From Betaproteobacteria bacterium (GTDB lineage Bacteria; Pseudomonadota; Gammaproteobacteria; Burkholderiales; JAHFQX01), in the NCBI GenBank assembly GCA_023259135.1, contig JAHFQX010000001.1, forward strand, positions 1 to 64,000: a stretch of 64,000 nt of DNA, given 5' to 3'. Below, piece by piece: positions 26,308-36,332 of this stretch. Every line of letters starts with the position of its first letter. The first letter of the stretch is position 1. Both the position numbers and the translations under genes were made by a program. The notes under the pieces were generated by a model. The model had not been told where the DNA came from. It was given only the letters and a program-made list of their open reading frames with translations, and made no database searches.

Positions 26308-27456
26308 TCAGTCGTAGTTCACCCGCCCCGGCAATTGCCGGGCCAGCACGTCGCGGGCGGTTTCGATCATTTGCTCGACGATCTTCGCGGCCGGCAACAC
26401 CGCTTCGATGCGGCCGACCCCCTGGCCGCAGAAAATGCCGGATTCCGCGTAATGTCCCGCCTGGGCGGCGCCCAGCGCCATGGGCGTGGCGAGAATCGCC
26501 TGCTTCGGCATCGGCAACGGCGCCAGGCCCGAGGCATCGCAGGCGTTGTCCCAGTCGCTGCGCAGGTGCCGACAGGTCTTGCCCGTGTACCACTTGGTGC
26601 GGGCGGTGGCGGTGTCGTCGGCCGCGAGAATTTTATCCTTGTACCAGTCCGGAGCGCTGCATTCCGCGCTGGCAATGAAGCGCGACCCGACCCAGACGCC
26701 GGTGGCGCCCAACGCCAACGCCGCGGCCAGCCCCTTGCCATCGACGATGCCGCCGCCGGCCACCACCGGCGTGGGCGCCACCCGCTCGGCCACTTGCGGA
26801 ATCAACACCATGCCGTCGATATCGCCGCTGTGCCCGCCGGCCGCCGTTCCGGTGCAGATGACCGCGTCAACCCCGCCTTGGGCGACGCGAACCGCGTCCT
26901 TGACCTTGCCCACCACGCTCATCACCTTGATGCCCAGAGCGTGGGCCTCGGGCACCATGAAGGACGGGTTGCCCAGGGCCGAGACGAACAGCGCCGGGCG
27001 GACTTCGAGTATCGCCCGCACCTGGGTGCGGCTGAAGGCTTCGCCGAGCTTGAACGAGGCCACCGAGCTCATGCCGGGATTGGCCTTGCGCACGTCGTCC
27101 ACCAGCGGAATGCCGCGTTCCCGCAAGAACCGTGCGCGAAATTCGATGTATTCCTGGGGAATCCGGGCCTTTTCCGCGGCCTCGGCATATTCCAGCCCGT
27201 AGCTCTCGGCCCGCGCCGGCAACCCGATGTCGATGCCGAACGGCCGCCCGGTCAGCTTGCGGGTTTCCTTAGCCATCGCGTGAATCTCTTCCGGGCTCTT
27301 GTCGGCGCAGGCCAGCACGCCGATGCCGCCGGCCTCCGACACCGCCGCCACCAGCTTGGGATCAGAAAGATCAGGGGCCATGGCCGCCAGCATGATGGGA
27401 TAGTCGATCCCCAACAGATCGCACAGCGGGGTCCAGAATTTTCTGCGTCCGGCCAT
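26308..27456 (-). CDS. Nitronate-monooxygenase-family flavoenzyme, IpdC-like
   Basis: 382 residues, TIM-barrel FMN protein of the 2-nitropropane dioxygenase/enoyl reductase II family: DYPIMLAAMAPDLSDPKLVAAVSEAGGIG at the N-terminus, SALGNPSFMV, DAVICTGTAAGGHSGDIDGMVLIP and VVAGGGIVDGKGLAAALALGATGVWVGSRF for phosphate binding. In steroid degraders the family member IpdC reduces a ring intermediate just before IpdAB acts. The gene lies 20 bases upstream of the IpdA-like gene, so the three form an ipdC-ipdA-ipdB string. As a stand-alone family member it could otherwise be a nitronate monooxygenase. AGGAGGAACAG precedes the ATG. Confidence 0.8.
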   Translation of the reverse strand: MAGRRKFWTPLCDLLGIDYPIMLAAMAPDLSDPKLVAAVSEAGGIGVLACADKSPEEIHAMAKETRKLTGRPFGIDIGLPARAESYGLEYAEAAEKARIPQEYIEFRARFLRERGIPLVDDVRKANPGMSSVASFKLGEAFSRTQVRAILEVRPALFVSALGNPSFMVPEAHALGIKVMSVVGKVKDAVRVAQGGVDAVICTGTAAGGHSGDIDGMVLIPQVAERVAPTPVVAGGGIVDGKGLAAALALGATGVWVGSRFIASAECSAPDWYKDKILAADDTATARTKWYTGKTCRHLRSDWDNACDASGLAPLPMPKQAILATPMALGAAQAGHYAESGIFCGQGVGRIEAVLPAAKIVEQMIETARDVLARQLPGRVNYD

Positions 27457-27487
27457 CTGTTCCTCCTCCCGGAATCGTTGTCGGATT

Positions 27488-28642
27488 TCAGCCGCGGCGC
27501 GGATACAGGCCGAGGTTCTTGCTGATGATCTTCAGCATGATCTCGTCCGCTCCGCCGCCGATGGAGCACAGCCGGCCATCGCGGTAGAAGCGGCTAATCG
27601 GCGTTTCGTTCATGAAGCCCACGCCGCCATAGAATTGCAGGCAGGAATCGGCCACCCGGCGTTGCAGCCGGCCCACCTGCAGCTTGGCCATGGACGCCAG
27701 GGTGGTGACGTCCTGGCCGCCGACGTAAAGCTCCGCCGCTCGATACACGAGAGCGCGCAGCGCCTCGACCTCGGTTTGCAGTTCCGCCAGCTTGAAATGC
27801 AGGTACTGGTTGTCCAGCAGCGGCGCGCCGAAGGCTTGGCGCTGCCCGGCATAGGCGGCGCATTGGCGGATCGAGCGCTCCATCAGCAGCAGCGAGGCGG
27901 CGCCGGCCCACAGGCGCTCCTCCTGGAACTGCCGCATCTGGTATTCAAAGCCGCGCCCCTCCTCGCCGATGCGGAAACGCTGCGGTACTCGCACTTCGTC
28001 GAAGAACAAGGGTGCGGTATCGGAGCTGCGCATCCCCAGCTTGTCGAGCCGCGCTCCACGCGCCACGCCGGGCAAGTCGAGAGGAACGCACAGCAGGGTC
28101 TTGTTGCGATGGGAGGGCCCGTCGCCGGTGTTGCACAGCAGGCATACCCAGTCGGCCTGGGTGGCGTTGGTGATCCACATCTTCGAGCCGTTGATCACGT
28201 AATCGCCGCCGTCGCGCCGCGCCGTCGTCTTGATGGAAGCCACGTCGGAGCCCGCCCCGGGCTCGGAGACGCCAATGGCCGCCACGTAATCTCCGGCTAC
28301 TGACGGGGCCAGAAACTCGCGCCGCAACTCATCGGAGCCGAACTGCGCCAGCGCCGGGGTGGCCATGTCGGTCTGGCAGCCGATGGCCAGCGGCACCCCC
28401 ATGCAATCGGCGTGGCCGAGGGCCTCGGCCATGACCAACTCGTAGGTGTAATCCAGTTCCTGACCACCGAACGCGGCGGGCTTGTGAATGCCGAGGAAGC
28501 CCTGGGCGCCGAGCTTCTTGAAGAGTTCATGGGCGGGGAAACAACCGGCGGCCTCCCACTCGTCCACCTGGGGATTGATCTCGGCATCGATGAAGCGGAT
28601 GACGGCTTGCCGCAACTGTTCGTGTTGGTGAGTAAAGAGCAT
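27488..28642 (-). CDS. Acyl-CoA dehydrogenase
   Basis: 384 residues, FAD-dependent. Landmarks: IGVSEPGAGSDVASI, YVINGSKMWITNATQADW, AYAGQRQAFGAPL, QFYGGVGFMNETPISRFYRD and C-terminal GGGADEIMLKIISK. As in isovaleryl-CoA dehydrogenase, the YEGT-type Glu is replaced (SIGGGAD) while a Glu is present in QFQEERLWAG. First gene of the minus-strand unit with the IpdC/A/B-like genes; likely introduces a double bond into the same CoA ester. ATG 28642 has AGGTGGCG directly upstream; the track start at 28738 is in the divergent promoter region. Confidence 0.87.
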   Translation of the reverse strand: MLFTHQHEQLRQAVIRFIDAEINPQVDEWEAAGCFPAHELFKKLGAQGFLGIHKPAAFGGQELDYTYELVMAEALGHADCMGVPLAIGCQTDMATPALAQFGSDELRREFLAPSVAGDYVAAIGVSEPGAGSDVASIKTTARRDGGDYVINGSKMWITNATQADWVCLLCNTGDGPSHRNKTLLCVPLDLPGVARGARLDKLGMRSSDTAPLFFDEVRVPQRFRIGEEGRGFEYQMRQFQEERLWAGAASLLLMERSIRQCAAYAGQRQAFGAPLLDNQYLHFKLAELQTEVEALRALVYRAAELYVGGQDVTTLASMAKLQVGRLQRRVADSCLQFYGGVGFMNETPISRFYRDGRLCSIGGGADEIMLKIISKNLGLYPRRG

Positions 28643-28814
28643 CGCCACCTTCCTAAAATTCCAGGGCAACCTGCGTGCAACGCTGAACCGGATGCCGGCC
28701 GGACGCTTGGTCAGCCCATATCGACGCCATGCTATCATGGAAAATCCGTAGAGAGTCGCTCCGGCCCAGGGAAGGATGGGCGCCGACCCTATGCCTTTTT
28801 AGCCGAGGACAGAC

Positions 28815-29972
<1,158 letters not shown>

Positions 29973-29986
29973 ACCCGTCCGACGCC

Positions 29987-30769
29987 ATGCAGGCTCAAGA
30001 CCTTCTCCATCGGTTCCGGCTGGACGACCGCGTTGCGCTGGTCACCGGCGCCTCCAGCGGCCTGGGGCGGCATTTCGCCCAGGTGTTGGCCGCGGTCGGC
30101 GCCCATGTGCTGCTTGCCGCGCGCCGAGTGGAAAAGCTGCGGGATGTGGTAGCCGAGATTGAGGCGGCCAGCGGCCGGGCCCAAGCGCTGTCGCTGGACG
30201 TGACCTCCTCGGCCAGCGTCCGGGCCTGTTTCGAGCAGGCCGCGAAGATGGCAGGAGTGCCCGACATCCTGGTCAACAATGCCGGCGTCACCATCACCAA
30301 GCCGCTGCTGCGACACACCGAGGAAGATTGGGACAGCGTGCTCGACACCAATTTGAAGGGCGCCTGGCTGGTGGCCACCGAGGCGGCGCGGCGCATGGTG
30401 GAGGCGGGAAAAGCCGGCAGCATCGTGAATATCGGCTCCATCCTGGGCCTGCGGGTGGCGGGCGGCGTCGCGCCTTACTCGATCTCCAAGGCTGGATTGG
30501 CGCAAGCGACAAAGTCCATGGCCCTGGAGTTGGCGCGCCACGGCATTCGCGTCAACGCGCTGCTCCCCGGTTACGTCGTCACCGACTTCAATCGCCACTT
30601 CCTCGCCAGCGACGGCGGCGAGAAATTGCGCTCGCGCATCCCGACCCGGCGCTTCGGGGAGCTGTCCGATCTCGACGGTCCGCTGCTGCTGCTGGCCTCC
30701 GATGCCGGGCGCCACATGTCCGGAAGCTGTCTGGTGGTGGACGGCGCGCATTCAGTGAACTCGCTGTAA
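29987..30769 (+). CDS. Short-chain dehydrogenase/reductase (LvaD-like position)
   Basis: 260 residues, classical SDR: nucleotide motif TGASSGLGRHF, structural NNAGV, catalytic Ser in NIGSILGL and the Tyr-Lys pair in PYSISKAG. The cofactor loop has AARRVEKL, where Arg residues after the second strand favour NADP(H). It lies 14 bases after the ACAD11-type gene and eight before the kinase. By analogy to LvaD it may interconvert a 4-oxo- and a 4-hydroxyacyl-CoA. This role is inferred from position only. Confidence 0.88.
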   Translation: MQAQDLLHRFRLDDRVALVTGASSGLGRHFAQVLAAVGAHVLLAARRVEKLRDVVAEIEAASGRAQALSLDVTSSASVRACFEQAAKMAGVPDILVNNAGVTITKPLLRHTEEDWDSVLDTNLKGAWLVATEAARRMVEAGKAGSIVNIGSILGLRVAGGVAPYSISKAGLAQATKSMALELARHGIRVNALLPGYVVTDFNRHFLASDGGEKLRSRIPTRRFGELSDLDGPLLLLASDAGRHMSGSCLVVDGAHSVNSL

Positions 30770-30777
30770 ACATCGCC

Positions 30778-31791
30778 ATGAACGATGCGATGCGCGGCCC
30801 GCTGGAGGCTTTCATCGCCCATGCGGCGGGCGCCGCCTCGGCTCGCGTTCTGGATTTGCGCCTGCTGTCGGGCGGCGCGATTCAGGAAAACTGGCGGCTC
30901 GACGCGGAAATCCAGGGAGGGCCTCACGCCGGACCACTGGCCGCGGTAATGCGCTGCGACTCGCCATCCGGGGTATCGGTGAGTCATGGGCGGGCCCAGG
31001 AATACACTTTGCTGAAGGCCGCCTTCGGCGCCGGCGTCACCGTTCCCGAGCCGCTGTGGCTATGCGACGACGCACGGGTCATCGGCCGGCGCTTCTTCAT
31101 CATGCGCCGCGTCGCTGGGGTGGCGGCGGCCCATCTGATGGTGAAGGATGGTCGCTACGGAGGCGACCGTGCCCGTCTGCTGGAACGGCTGGGCCGCGAG
31201 CTGGCGCGCATCCATTCGATCCGCCCGCCTCAGCCGGCCCTGGATTTTCTGCCGTGGTTCGATGAAGCGCCGGCCCTGCGTCTGGTGCGGACGTGCCGCG
31301 ACTTCCTGGATGCCCACCCCAGTCCCCATCCGGCCCTTGAATGGGGATTGCGCTGGCTAGAGCGCCATGCCCCGCCGCGGGGCGAGTTGGTGCTGTGTCA
31401 CCGCGATTTCCGCACCGGCAACTACATGGCCGACGAACAGGGGCTCACCGGCATTCTGGATTGGGAGTTTTCCGGCTGGAGCGACCCGCTGGAGGATCTC
31501 GGCTGGTTCTGCGCCAAGTGCTGGCGCTTCGGCCGCGATGGGCTGGAAGCCGGAGGAATCGGCGACCGGGAAGATTTCTACCGGGGATACGAGCGGGAAT
31601 CGGGCCGCTCCATCGACCGGCGACAGATCCGTTATTGGGAAGTCATGGCCCACGCCAACTGGGCCGTCGTTTCGATTCAGCAGGGCGAGCGCCATGTCTC
31701 GGGCAAGCAGGAATCGCTGCTGCTGGCGCTGACCAGTCACATCACCCCCGAACTCGAATGGGAGATGCTCGCCATGACGGAGCAGGACTGA
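30778..31791 (+). CDS. Aminoglycoside-phosphotransferase-like kinase (LvaA/ACAD10-11 kinase type)
   Basis: 337 residues, protein-kinase-like APH fold. N-lobe glycine-rich region LSGGAIQENWRLD, catalytic loop LVLCHRDFRTGNYM (HxDxxxxN) and metal-binding ILDWEFSGWSDPLEDLGW are all intact, so an active kinase is expected. In LvaA and in human ACAD10/11 such a domain phosphorylates the 4-hydroxyl of a hydroxyacyl-CoA. Its placement between the ACAD11-type dehydrogenase/SDR and a DUF6285 gene supports that role rather than antibiotic resistance. ATG 30778; the longer track frame is shadow. It overlaps the next gene by one base (TGATG). Confidence 0.85.
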   Translation: MNDAMRGPLEAFIAHAAGAASARVLDLRLLSGGAIQENWRLDAEIQGGPHAGPLAAVMRCDSPSGVSVSHGRAQEYTLLKAAFGAGVTVPEPLWLCDDARVIGRRFFIMRRVAGVAAAHLMVKDGRYGGDRARLLERLGRELARIHSIRPPQPALDFLPWFDEAPALRLVRTCRDFLDAHPSPHPALEWGLRWLERHAPPRGELVLCHRDFRTGNYMADEQGLTGILDWEFSGWSDPLEDLGWFCAKCWRFGRDGLEAGGIGDREDFYRGYERESGRSIDRRQIRYWEVMAHANWAVVSIQQGERHVSGKQESLLLALTSHITPELEWEMLAMTEQD

Positions 31792-32189
31792 TGCGGGATC
31801 GTCCGAGCGGTGCCGAACTGCTGGCCGCGGCCCACAAGTTGTTGCGGGAGGAACTGCTCGCCGCGCTGCCGGCGGACAGGAAGCACGACGCCTTGATGGT
31901 TGCCAACGCCCTTTCCATCGCCGCCCGTCAATTGGAATATGGCGAGGCGCCCGAGCGGCGGGAGCTCCAAGCGCTGGCCGCGCTGCTGGAAAACCCCGAA
32001 GCCGGCGAGCCGTCCGACCCAACCGAGCTGCGGGCGGCCTTGCTCCTCGCCAACCAACATCTGGCCCGGCGCATTCGTCACGGCGCGGGCGATCCCGGCC
32101 GGCCGCAGCGCGACGCCATTCTGGCCCACTTGCGCGGCACCACCCGGCAGCGCGTGCTGGAGAGCAATCCGAAATATCTCAAGGGGTGA
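31791..32189 (+). CDS. DUF6285 protein (LvaB-like kinase partner)
   Basis: 132 residues, all-helical. RPSGAELLAAAHKLLREELLAALP, HDALMVANALSIAARQLEYGE and LRAALLLANQHLARRIRHG are the features I associate with DUF6285, which is typically encoded beside the APH-like kinase and ACAD11-type dehydrogenase. LvaB of the levulinate pathway is a small protein needed for LvaA activity and occupies this position. Translationally coupled to the kinase gene (TGATG). Last gene of the unit; it faces the MmgE/PrpD gene tail to tail 40 bases away. Confidence 0.78.
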   Translation: MRDRPSGAELLAAAHKLLREELLAALPADRKHDALMVANALSIAARQLEYGEAPERRELQALAALLENPEAGEPSDPTELRAALLLANQHLARRIRHGAGDPGRPQRDAILAHLRGTTRQRVLESNPKYLKG

Positions 32190-32229
32190 CGGGGCCAAGC
32201 CGCAGCCCGCCTCGCAGGCAAGGCCGCCG

Positions 32230-33579
32230 CTATTTCTGCGCCGTGGGAAAACAGCCGATGACGTCCTGGATGCGGCCCGCCGGCAGCCGTTCCACGAAAC
32301 CCTCCAGCCGGTCGTAGGTGGCGCCGGGAATGCCCAATTCGCCGCCGATGCGGCGGATCAAGGCGGACACCCCGGCCCGGTCGTAGCTGTAATCGGCGGT
32401 GGTCATGCGCTGGTCTTGCACCACGGTGCCGCCCTCTGCCAGGTCGGCTTCGATAACGCAGCACAGGCTGGGGATGGCCGGATCGGCCTGCAAATCCACC
32501 CGCTCCATGAAGGCGTTGATTTCCCGGTCGTCGTAGGTGGTCATGGTCCGCATGGAAGGCGCGCCGCGCAGCAAGGTAGCGGCGATGCAGAACGGAATGC
32601 TCATCAGGGTGCCGGAGATGGTGGAGAAAGGCCCTTTGGCATCCATCCCGGCATAACCCACCGCGTAAGGGTCCATCCGCACCCGGACGGCGTTGACGGC
32701 GCGGCCAGCGAGTTTTTCCCGCAACTCCAGGGCGGCGGTGACGGGGGTCTGGTTGAAGGCGCACACCGGAAAGGGCTTGAAAGTCACCCGCCGCACCGAC
32801 CACTCCTTCCCGAGGCGGCCGGCCAGCGCTTGCACGTCGCAGGCGGTACGGGCATAGGCCTGCACGAAGCCGGATTTGCCTTCGAACGCCAGGGGGGCGG
32901 AAACCGAACCGTGGCGGGCCAATTCCGTCGCGGTGAGGCCGATCTGTCCCGCCACGCCGACCTGATAGCGCCATTCGTCGGTGCCGTCGGCGAAGGATTG
33001 CAAGGTGCCGCCGGCGAAGGACGCGGCATTTTCCAGGGCGCCGCGGGTCTGAGCTTCGCTCAGCCCCAGCAGCTTGGCGCTGGCCGCGGCGGCGGCCAGG
33101 GTGCCGTACAAGGGAGTGGCCCGCAACCCGGCGGGAGTGGTAAGCCCGGCATAGGCCCCCTCCAGCAGCCCGCCCGCTTCGTAGCCGGCGATCAACGAGG
33201 GCAGCAGCCGGTCCAGCGGAAGCTTCCGCGCTTCGATGAGCCCCGTGAGCAGCGGAATCATGATGGCCCCCATATGGGCCGCTCCGCAGGTGTCTTCCTG
33301 GGCGCGGCCGTGGAACAGGGCGGAGTTGGCCAAAGCGGCGCCGGTTACCGTGGTTTTGCGTCCATCCCCCAGCAGCGTGGCGCCCTCGGGACGCTCGCCC
33401 GCCACGGCCAGGGCGGCTTGGCGGGCCACCGGCGCGTAGGGAGTGCCCAGCGAACCCAGGCCGATGCCGTAGCCGTTGAGCAAACAACAACGGGCTTTCT
33501 CCACCACGTCGGCGGGCACTGCCGCCAAGGACAATCCGTGAACGAAACGGGCCAGATGGGCGCTCAGAGTGGTTTCCAT
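32230..33579 (-). CDS. MmgE/PrpD family protein
   Basis: 449 residues of the MmgE/PrpD family (2-methylcitrate dehydratase, cis-aconitate decarboxylase, iminodisuccinate epimerase). N-terminal ARFVHGLSLAAVPADVVEKARCCLLNGYGIGL, GAAHMGAIMIPLLTGLIEARKL and KPFPVCAFNQTPVTAALELREK are recognisable. There is no 2-methylcitrate synthase nearby, so propionate catabolism through methylcitrate is not indicated. A dehydratase or isomerase acting on an island intermediate is more likely. It is the last gene of a 12-gene operon, 40 bases after an acyl-CoA synthetase. GGAGACTCCC precedes the ATG. Confidence 0.83.
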   Translation of the reverse strand: METTLSAHLARFVHGLSLAAVPADVVEKARCCLLNGYGIGLGSLGTPYAPVARQAALAVAGERPEGATLLGDGRKTTVTGAALANSALFHGRAQEDTCGAAHMGAIMIPLLTGLIEARKLPLDRLLPSLIAGYEAGGLLEGAYAGLTTPAGLRATPLYGTLAAAAASAKLLGLSEAQTRGALENAASFAGGTLQSFADGTDEWRYQVGVAGQIGLTATELARHGSVSAPLAFEGKSGFVQAYARTACDVQALAGRLGKEWSVRRVTFKPFPVCAFNQTPVTAALELREKLAGRAVNAVRVRMDPYAVGYAGMDAKGPFSTISGTLMSIPFCIAATLLRGAPSMRTMTTYDDREINAFMERVDLQADPAIPSLCCVIEADLAEGGTVVQDQRMTTADYSYDRAGVSALIRRIGGELGIPGATYDRLEGFVERLPAGRIQDVIGCFPTAQK

Positions 33580-33619
33580 GGGAGTCTCCTGGTGATGGTG
33601 ATGCGGGGGTTCTGCGCGC

Positions 33620-35119
33620 TCACGCGGCTGAGCGGAATTCGTCCCGCAGCACGCGCTTCAGAATCTTGCCGGAGGGATTGCGGGGCAGCATTTCCCGGAA
33701 GTGCAATTCCTTGGGGACCTTGAAGCCCGCTAGGTGGGCCCGGCAATGGCGCTCCAGGGCCGGGTAGTCCAGGGCGGCGCCGGATTTCAGCACCACCACC
33801 GCCACCGGCCGCTCGCCCCACTTTTCGTCGGGCAGGCCGATGACGGCGCATTCCGCCACCTGGGGAAGTTGATAAATCACCCGCTCCACTTCCGAGGAGG
33901 CGATGTTCTCGCCGCCGGAGATGATCATGTCCTTCTTGCGGTCGGTGATGAACAGAAAGCCGTCGCGATCCAGCACGCCCATGTCGCCGCTGCGGAACCA
34001 ATCGCCGAAGAAGCTAGCGGCGGTTTTCTGCGGATCCTTCCAGTAGCCCTGGGTTACCTTGGGGCCGCGGATGCAGATTTCTCCTTCCGTATCCGGCGGC
34101 AGCACATTGCCCTGGTCATCGCGGATTTGCAGCTCCACGTGAGCCAGCGCCCGGCCGGTGGAGCCGATTTTCTCGATCTCCCGGCCGGCTTCCATGAGGG
34201 TGTCGCCGCTGCATGTCTCGGTGAGGCCGTAGCCGTCGATGTAGCGGCCGTTCTTGAACAACTGAGTAAATTCCCGGATGCGGGATTCGGGAGTTTTCTC
34301 GCCGCCGCCGATGCACCATTTGAGCGAACTGACGTCGTAGCGCTGGCGGCCTTCGCAGCCCAAGGTTTGGCCCAGCATCACCGGCGCCATCCAGGCGCAG
34401 GTCAGGCGCTCCCGTTGGATGGAGGCCAGGGCCGCGGCGGCGTCGAACTCCCGATGCAGGCAGAGCATGCCGCCCAGCCATAGCAGCGCCATGCCGGGCA
34501 GATCGTAGGCGCCCACGTGGTAGAGGGGCCCCACCGTCAGCAGCCGGTCCTCGCCGGTGAGCCCCAGGTTCATGATATGGTCCATGCACTTCCAGTAGAA
34601 ATTGTTATAGGTGTGCATGACCCCCTTGGGGCGATCGGTGGTGCCGGAGGTATACATCAACCGGAATAGGTCGTCGGGCTTGCGGAAGGTCTGGCCCGGA
34701 TCAGTCAGCTTGGCATCTGCCAAGCGGCGCGGATCGGCCTGGGCGGCTTCGTCCACCGCCACCACTTGCGGCAGTCCGCTCACCTGGGCGGCGAACTCGG
34801 TATCGGCGAATACCAGCTTGGCGCCGGCGTTGTCGGCGATGTAGGCCACTTCCTCGGCCGCCAGGCGGTAGTTGACGGGCAGGAAGACAGCGCCGATTTG
34901 GCTCACGGCAAAGGATAGATCCAAAAACGCCGGGGAATTTTTCATGAACGCCGCCACCACGTCGCCCTCTCGAATCCCCCGGGCAACCAGCAGGGCGGCC
35001 ACTCGGGAACAGCGGTCGGCCAGCTCAGCGTAGCTGATTCTGAGATCGCCGTACACCACTGCGGCGCGGTCCGGCGTGCGGCTGGCGTGGAAGCGGATGA
35101 AGGCGCTCAAATTCACCAT
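33620..35119 (-). CDS. AMP-dependent acyl-CoA synthetase (copy 1)
   Basis: 499 residues, ANL superfamily; activates a carboxylic acid to its CoA ester through an acyl-AMP. Motifs: P-loop LMYTSGTTDRPKGVMHTY, GYGLTETCSGD (A5), FRSGDMGVLDRDGFLFITDRKKDMI (A7/A8 hinge) and the C-terminal catalytic Lys in PSGKILKRVL. It is a close paralogue of the synthetase at 40371-41882: both share the unusual GTTDRPKGVMH loop, SSEVERVIY and PQVAECAV. It sits 24 bases after an acyl-CoA dehydrogenase. Substrate unknown; FadD3- or LvaE-like roles would fit the context. Confidence 0.88.
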   Translation of the reverse strand: MVNLSAFIRFHASRTPDRAAVVYGDLRISYAELADRCSRVAALLVARGIREGDVVAAFMKNSPAFLDLSFAVSQIGAVFLPVNYRLAAEEVAYIADNAGAKLVFADTEFAAQVSGLPQVVAVDEAAQADPRRLADAKLTDPGQTFRKPDDLFRLMYTSGTTDRPKGVMHTYNNFYWKCMDHIMNLGLTGEDRLLTVGPLYHVGAYDLPGMALLWLGGMLCLHREFDAAAALASIQRERLTCAWMAPVMLGQTLGCEGRQRYDVSSLKWCIGGGEKTPESRIREFTQLFKNGRYIDGYGLTETCSGDTLMEAGREIEKIGSTGRALAHVELQIRDDQGNVLPPDTEGEICIRGPKVTQGYWKDPQKTAASFFGDWFRSGDMGVLDRDGFLFITDRKKDMIISGGENIASSEVERVIYQLPQVAECAVIGLPDEKWGERPVAVVVLKSGAALDYPALERHCRAHLAGFKVPKELHFREMLPRNPSGKILKRVLRDEFRSAA

Positions 35120-35143
35120 GGCATGATTCTCCTCCGGGTGGGT

Positions 35144-36316
35144 TCAATAAGACCGGGGCATGCCCAGATCGTGGACCGCGATGTAGTTCAGCACCATTTC
35201 CTCGGAAACCGGCGCGAAGCGGAACAGGCGGGCATCCCGCCAGAGCCGCTCCAGATCCATCTCCTTGGCGTAACCCATGCCGCCCATGGTCTGCATGCCC
35301 CGTTCGATGGCGGCGGCGGCGGCCTGGGCGGCGATCAGCTTGGCGATGTTGGCGTCGCTGCCGTAGGGCAGGCCGGCATCGCAATTGGCCGCGGCCCGGT
35401 AATTCATCACTCGGGCGCATTCGATCTGGGCATGGGCCTGGGCTAGGGGAAATTGTATGCCCTGGTAGGCGCCGATGGGAGTCTTGCCGAACACCTTGCG
35501 ACCCTTGGCGTAATCCACCGCCAGCCGGATGGCCAGCTCGGTGGCCCCCACCAAGGCAGCGGTGGTGACGATGCGTTCGGTATTGAGCACTTCCAGCAAA
35601 TGGGACCAGCCCTGGTGCAGCGTGCCCAGCACTTCATTGGGCTCCACTCGCACGTCGTCGAAGTACACGCTGCTGGAGGGCAGGGTATTGGTGCCCAGCT
35701 TCTCGATGGGGGTATGGCGCAGGCCGGGGCGGCTGACGTCGATCATGAACAGCGTGATGCCGTCGGTTTTTTTCTGGATCTCATCCACTTTCTTGGTGCG
35801 CGCCACCACCAGCATCTTGGCGGCCTGGGGCACCCCAGTGATCCAGATCTTCTGGCCCGACAACCGGAAACCCGCGCCGTCGGGCCGGGCGAAGCTGCGC
35901 ATTTCCAGGGTGTTGGTGCCGGCGTCGGGTTCGGTGAGCGCCATGCAGAAAGTGGCCTGCCCCGAGATCAACTTAGGCAGCAGGTCGCGCTGCATTTCCT
36001 CCGAGCCGAATTTGCTGATGGATACTCCGCCGAAAATGGGATTGACCATGAACAATTGGCCCAGGGTCGGGCCGCCGCCGCAAGCTGCCAGAGTCTCCAC
36101 GATCAGCGCCATCTCCAGCATGCCCAGCCCCGCCCCTCCCGCTTCCTGGGGCAACGCCACGCCGCACAGGCCGGTGTCGCATACCGCCTGCCACAACTCC
36201 GCGGGAAACGCTTTATGCTTGTCTTTTTCGCGCCAATATTCGACGCCGAACCGGTTGCCGACCTTGCGGGCCGATTCCACCAGCATTCTCTGTTCTTCGG
36301 TCAGGGCGAAATCCAT
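35144..36316 (-). CDS. Acyl-CoA dehydrogenase
   Basis: 390 residues. MALTEPDAGTNTLEM, GFRLSGQKIWITGVPQAAKM, DYAKGRKVFGKTPIGAYQGIQ and MQTMGGMGYAKEMDLERLWRDARLF are present. The usual Glu loop reads FAPVSEEMVLNYIA; a Glu occurs in LNTERIVTTAALVG, again the isovaleryl/long-chain position. It belongs to the 12-gene operon, 16 bases after the E2-like gene, and presumably acts on CoA esters made by the paired synthetases. GGAGCCTCCG precedes ATG 36316. Confidence 0.87.
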   Translation of the reverse strand: MDFALTEEQRMLVESARKVGNRFGVEYWREKDKHKAFPAELWQAVCDTGLCGVALPQEAGGAGLGMLEMALIVETLAACGGGPTLGQLFMVNPIFGGVSISKFGSEEMQRDLLPKLISGQATFCMALTEPDAGTNTLEMRSFARPDGAGFRLSGQKIWITGVPQAAKMLVVARTKKVDEIQKKTDGITLFMIDVSRPGLRHTPIEKLGTNTLPSSSVYFDDVRVEPNEVLGTLHQGWSHLLEVLNTERIVTTAALVGATELAIRLAVDYAKGRKVFGKTPIGAYQGIQFPLAQAHAQIECARVMNYRAAANCDAGLPYGSDANIAKLIAAQAAAAAIERGMQTMGGMGYAKEMDLERLWRDARLFRFAPVSEEMVLNYIAVHDLGMPRSY

Positions 36317-36332
36317 CGGAGGCTCCTTCGGG

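Noticed and set aside
30778-31791. Aminoglycoside-resistance kinase
   Set aside because: The fold is APH-like, but operon partners are those of acyl-CoA kinase modules; resistance is not supported.
31900-33723. 607-aa plus-strand ORF
   Set aside because: Runs across the convergent 3' ends and antisense to the MmgE/PrpD gene; no protein-family features.
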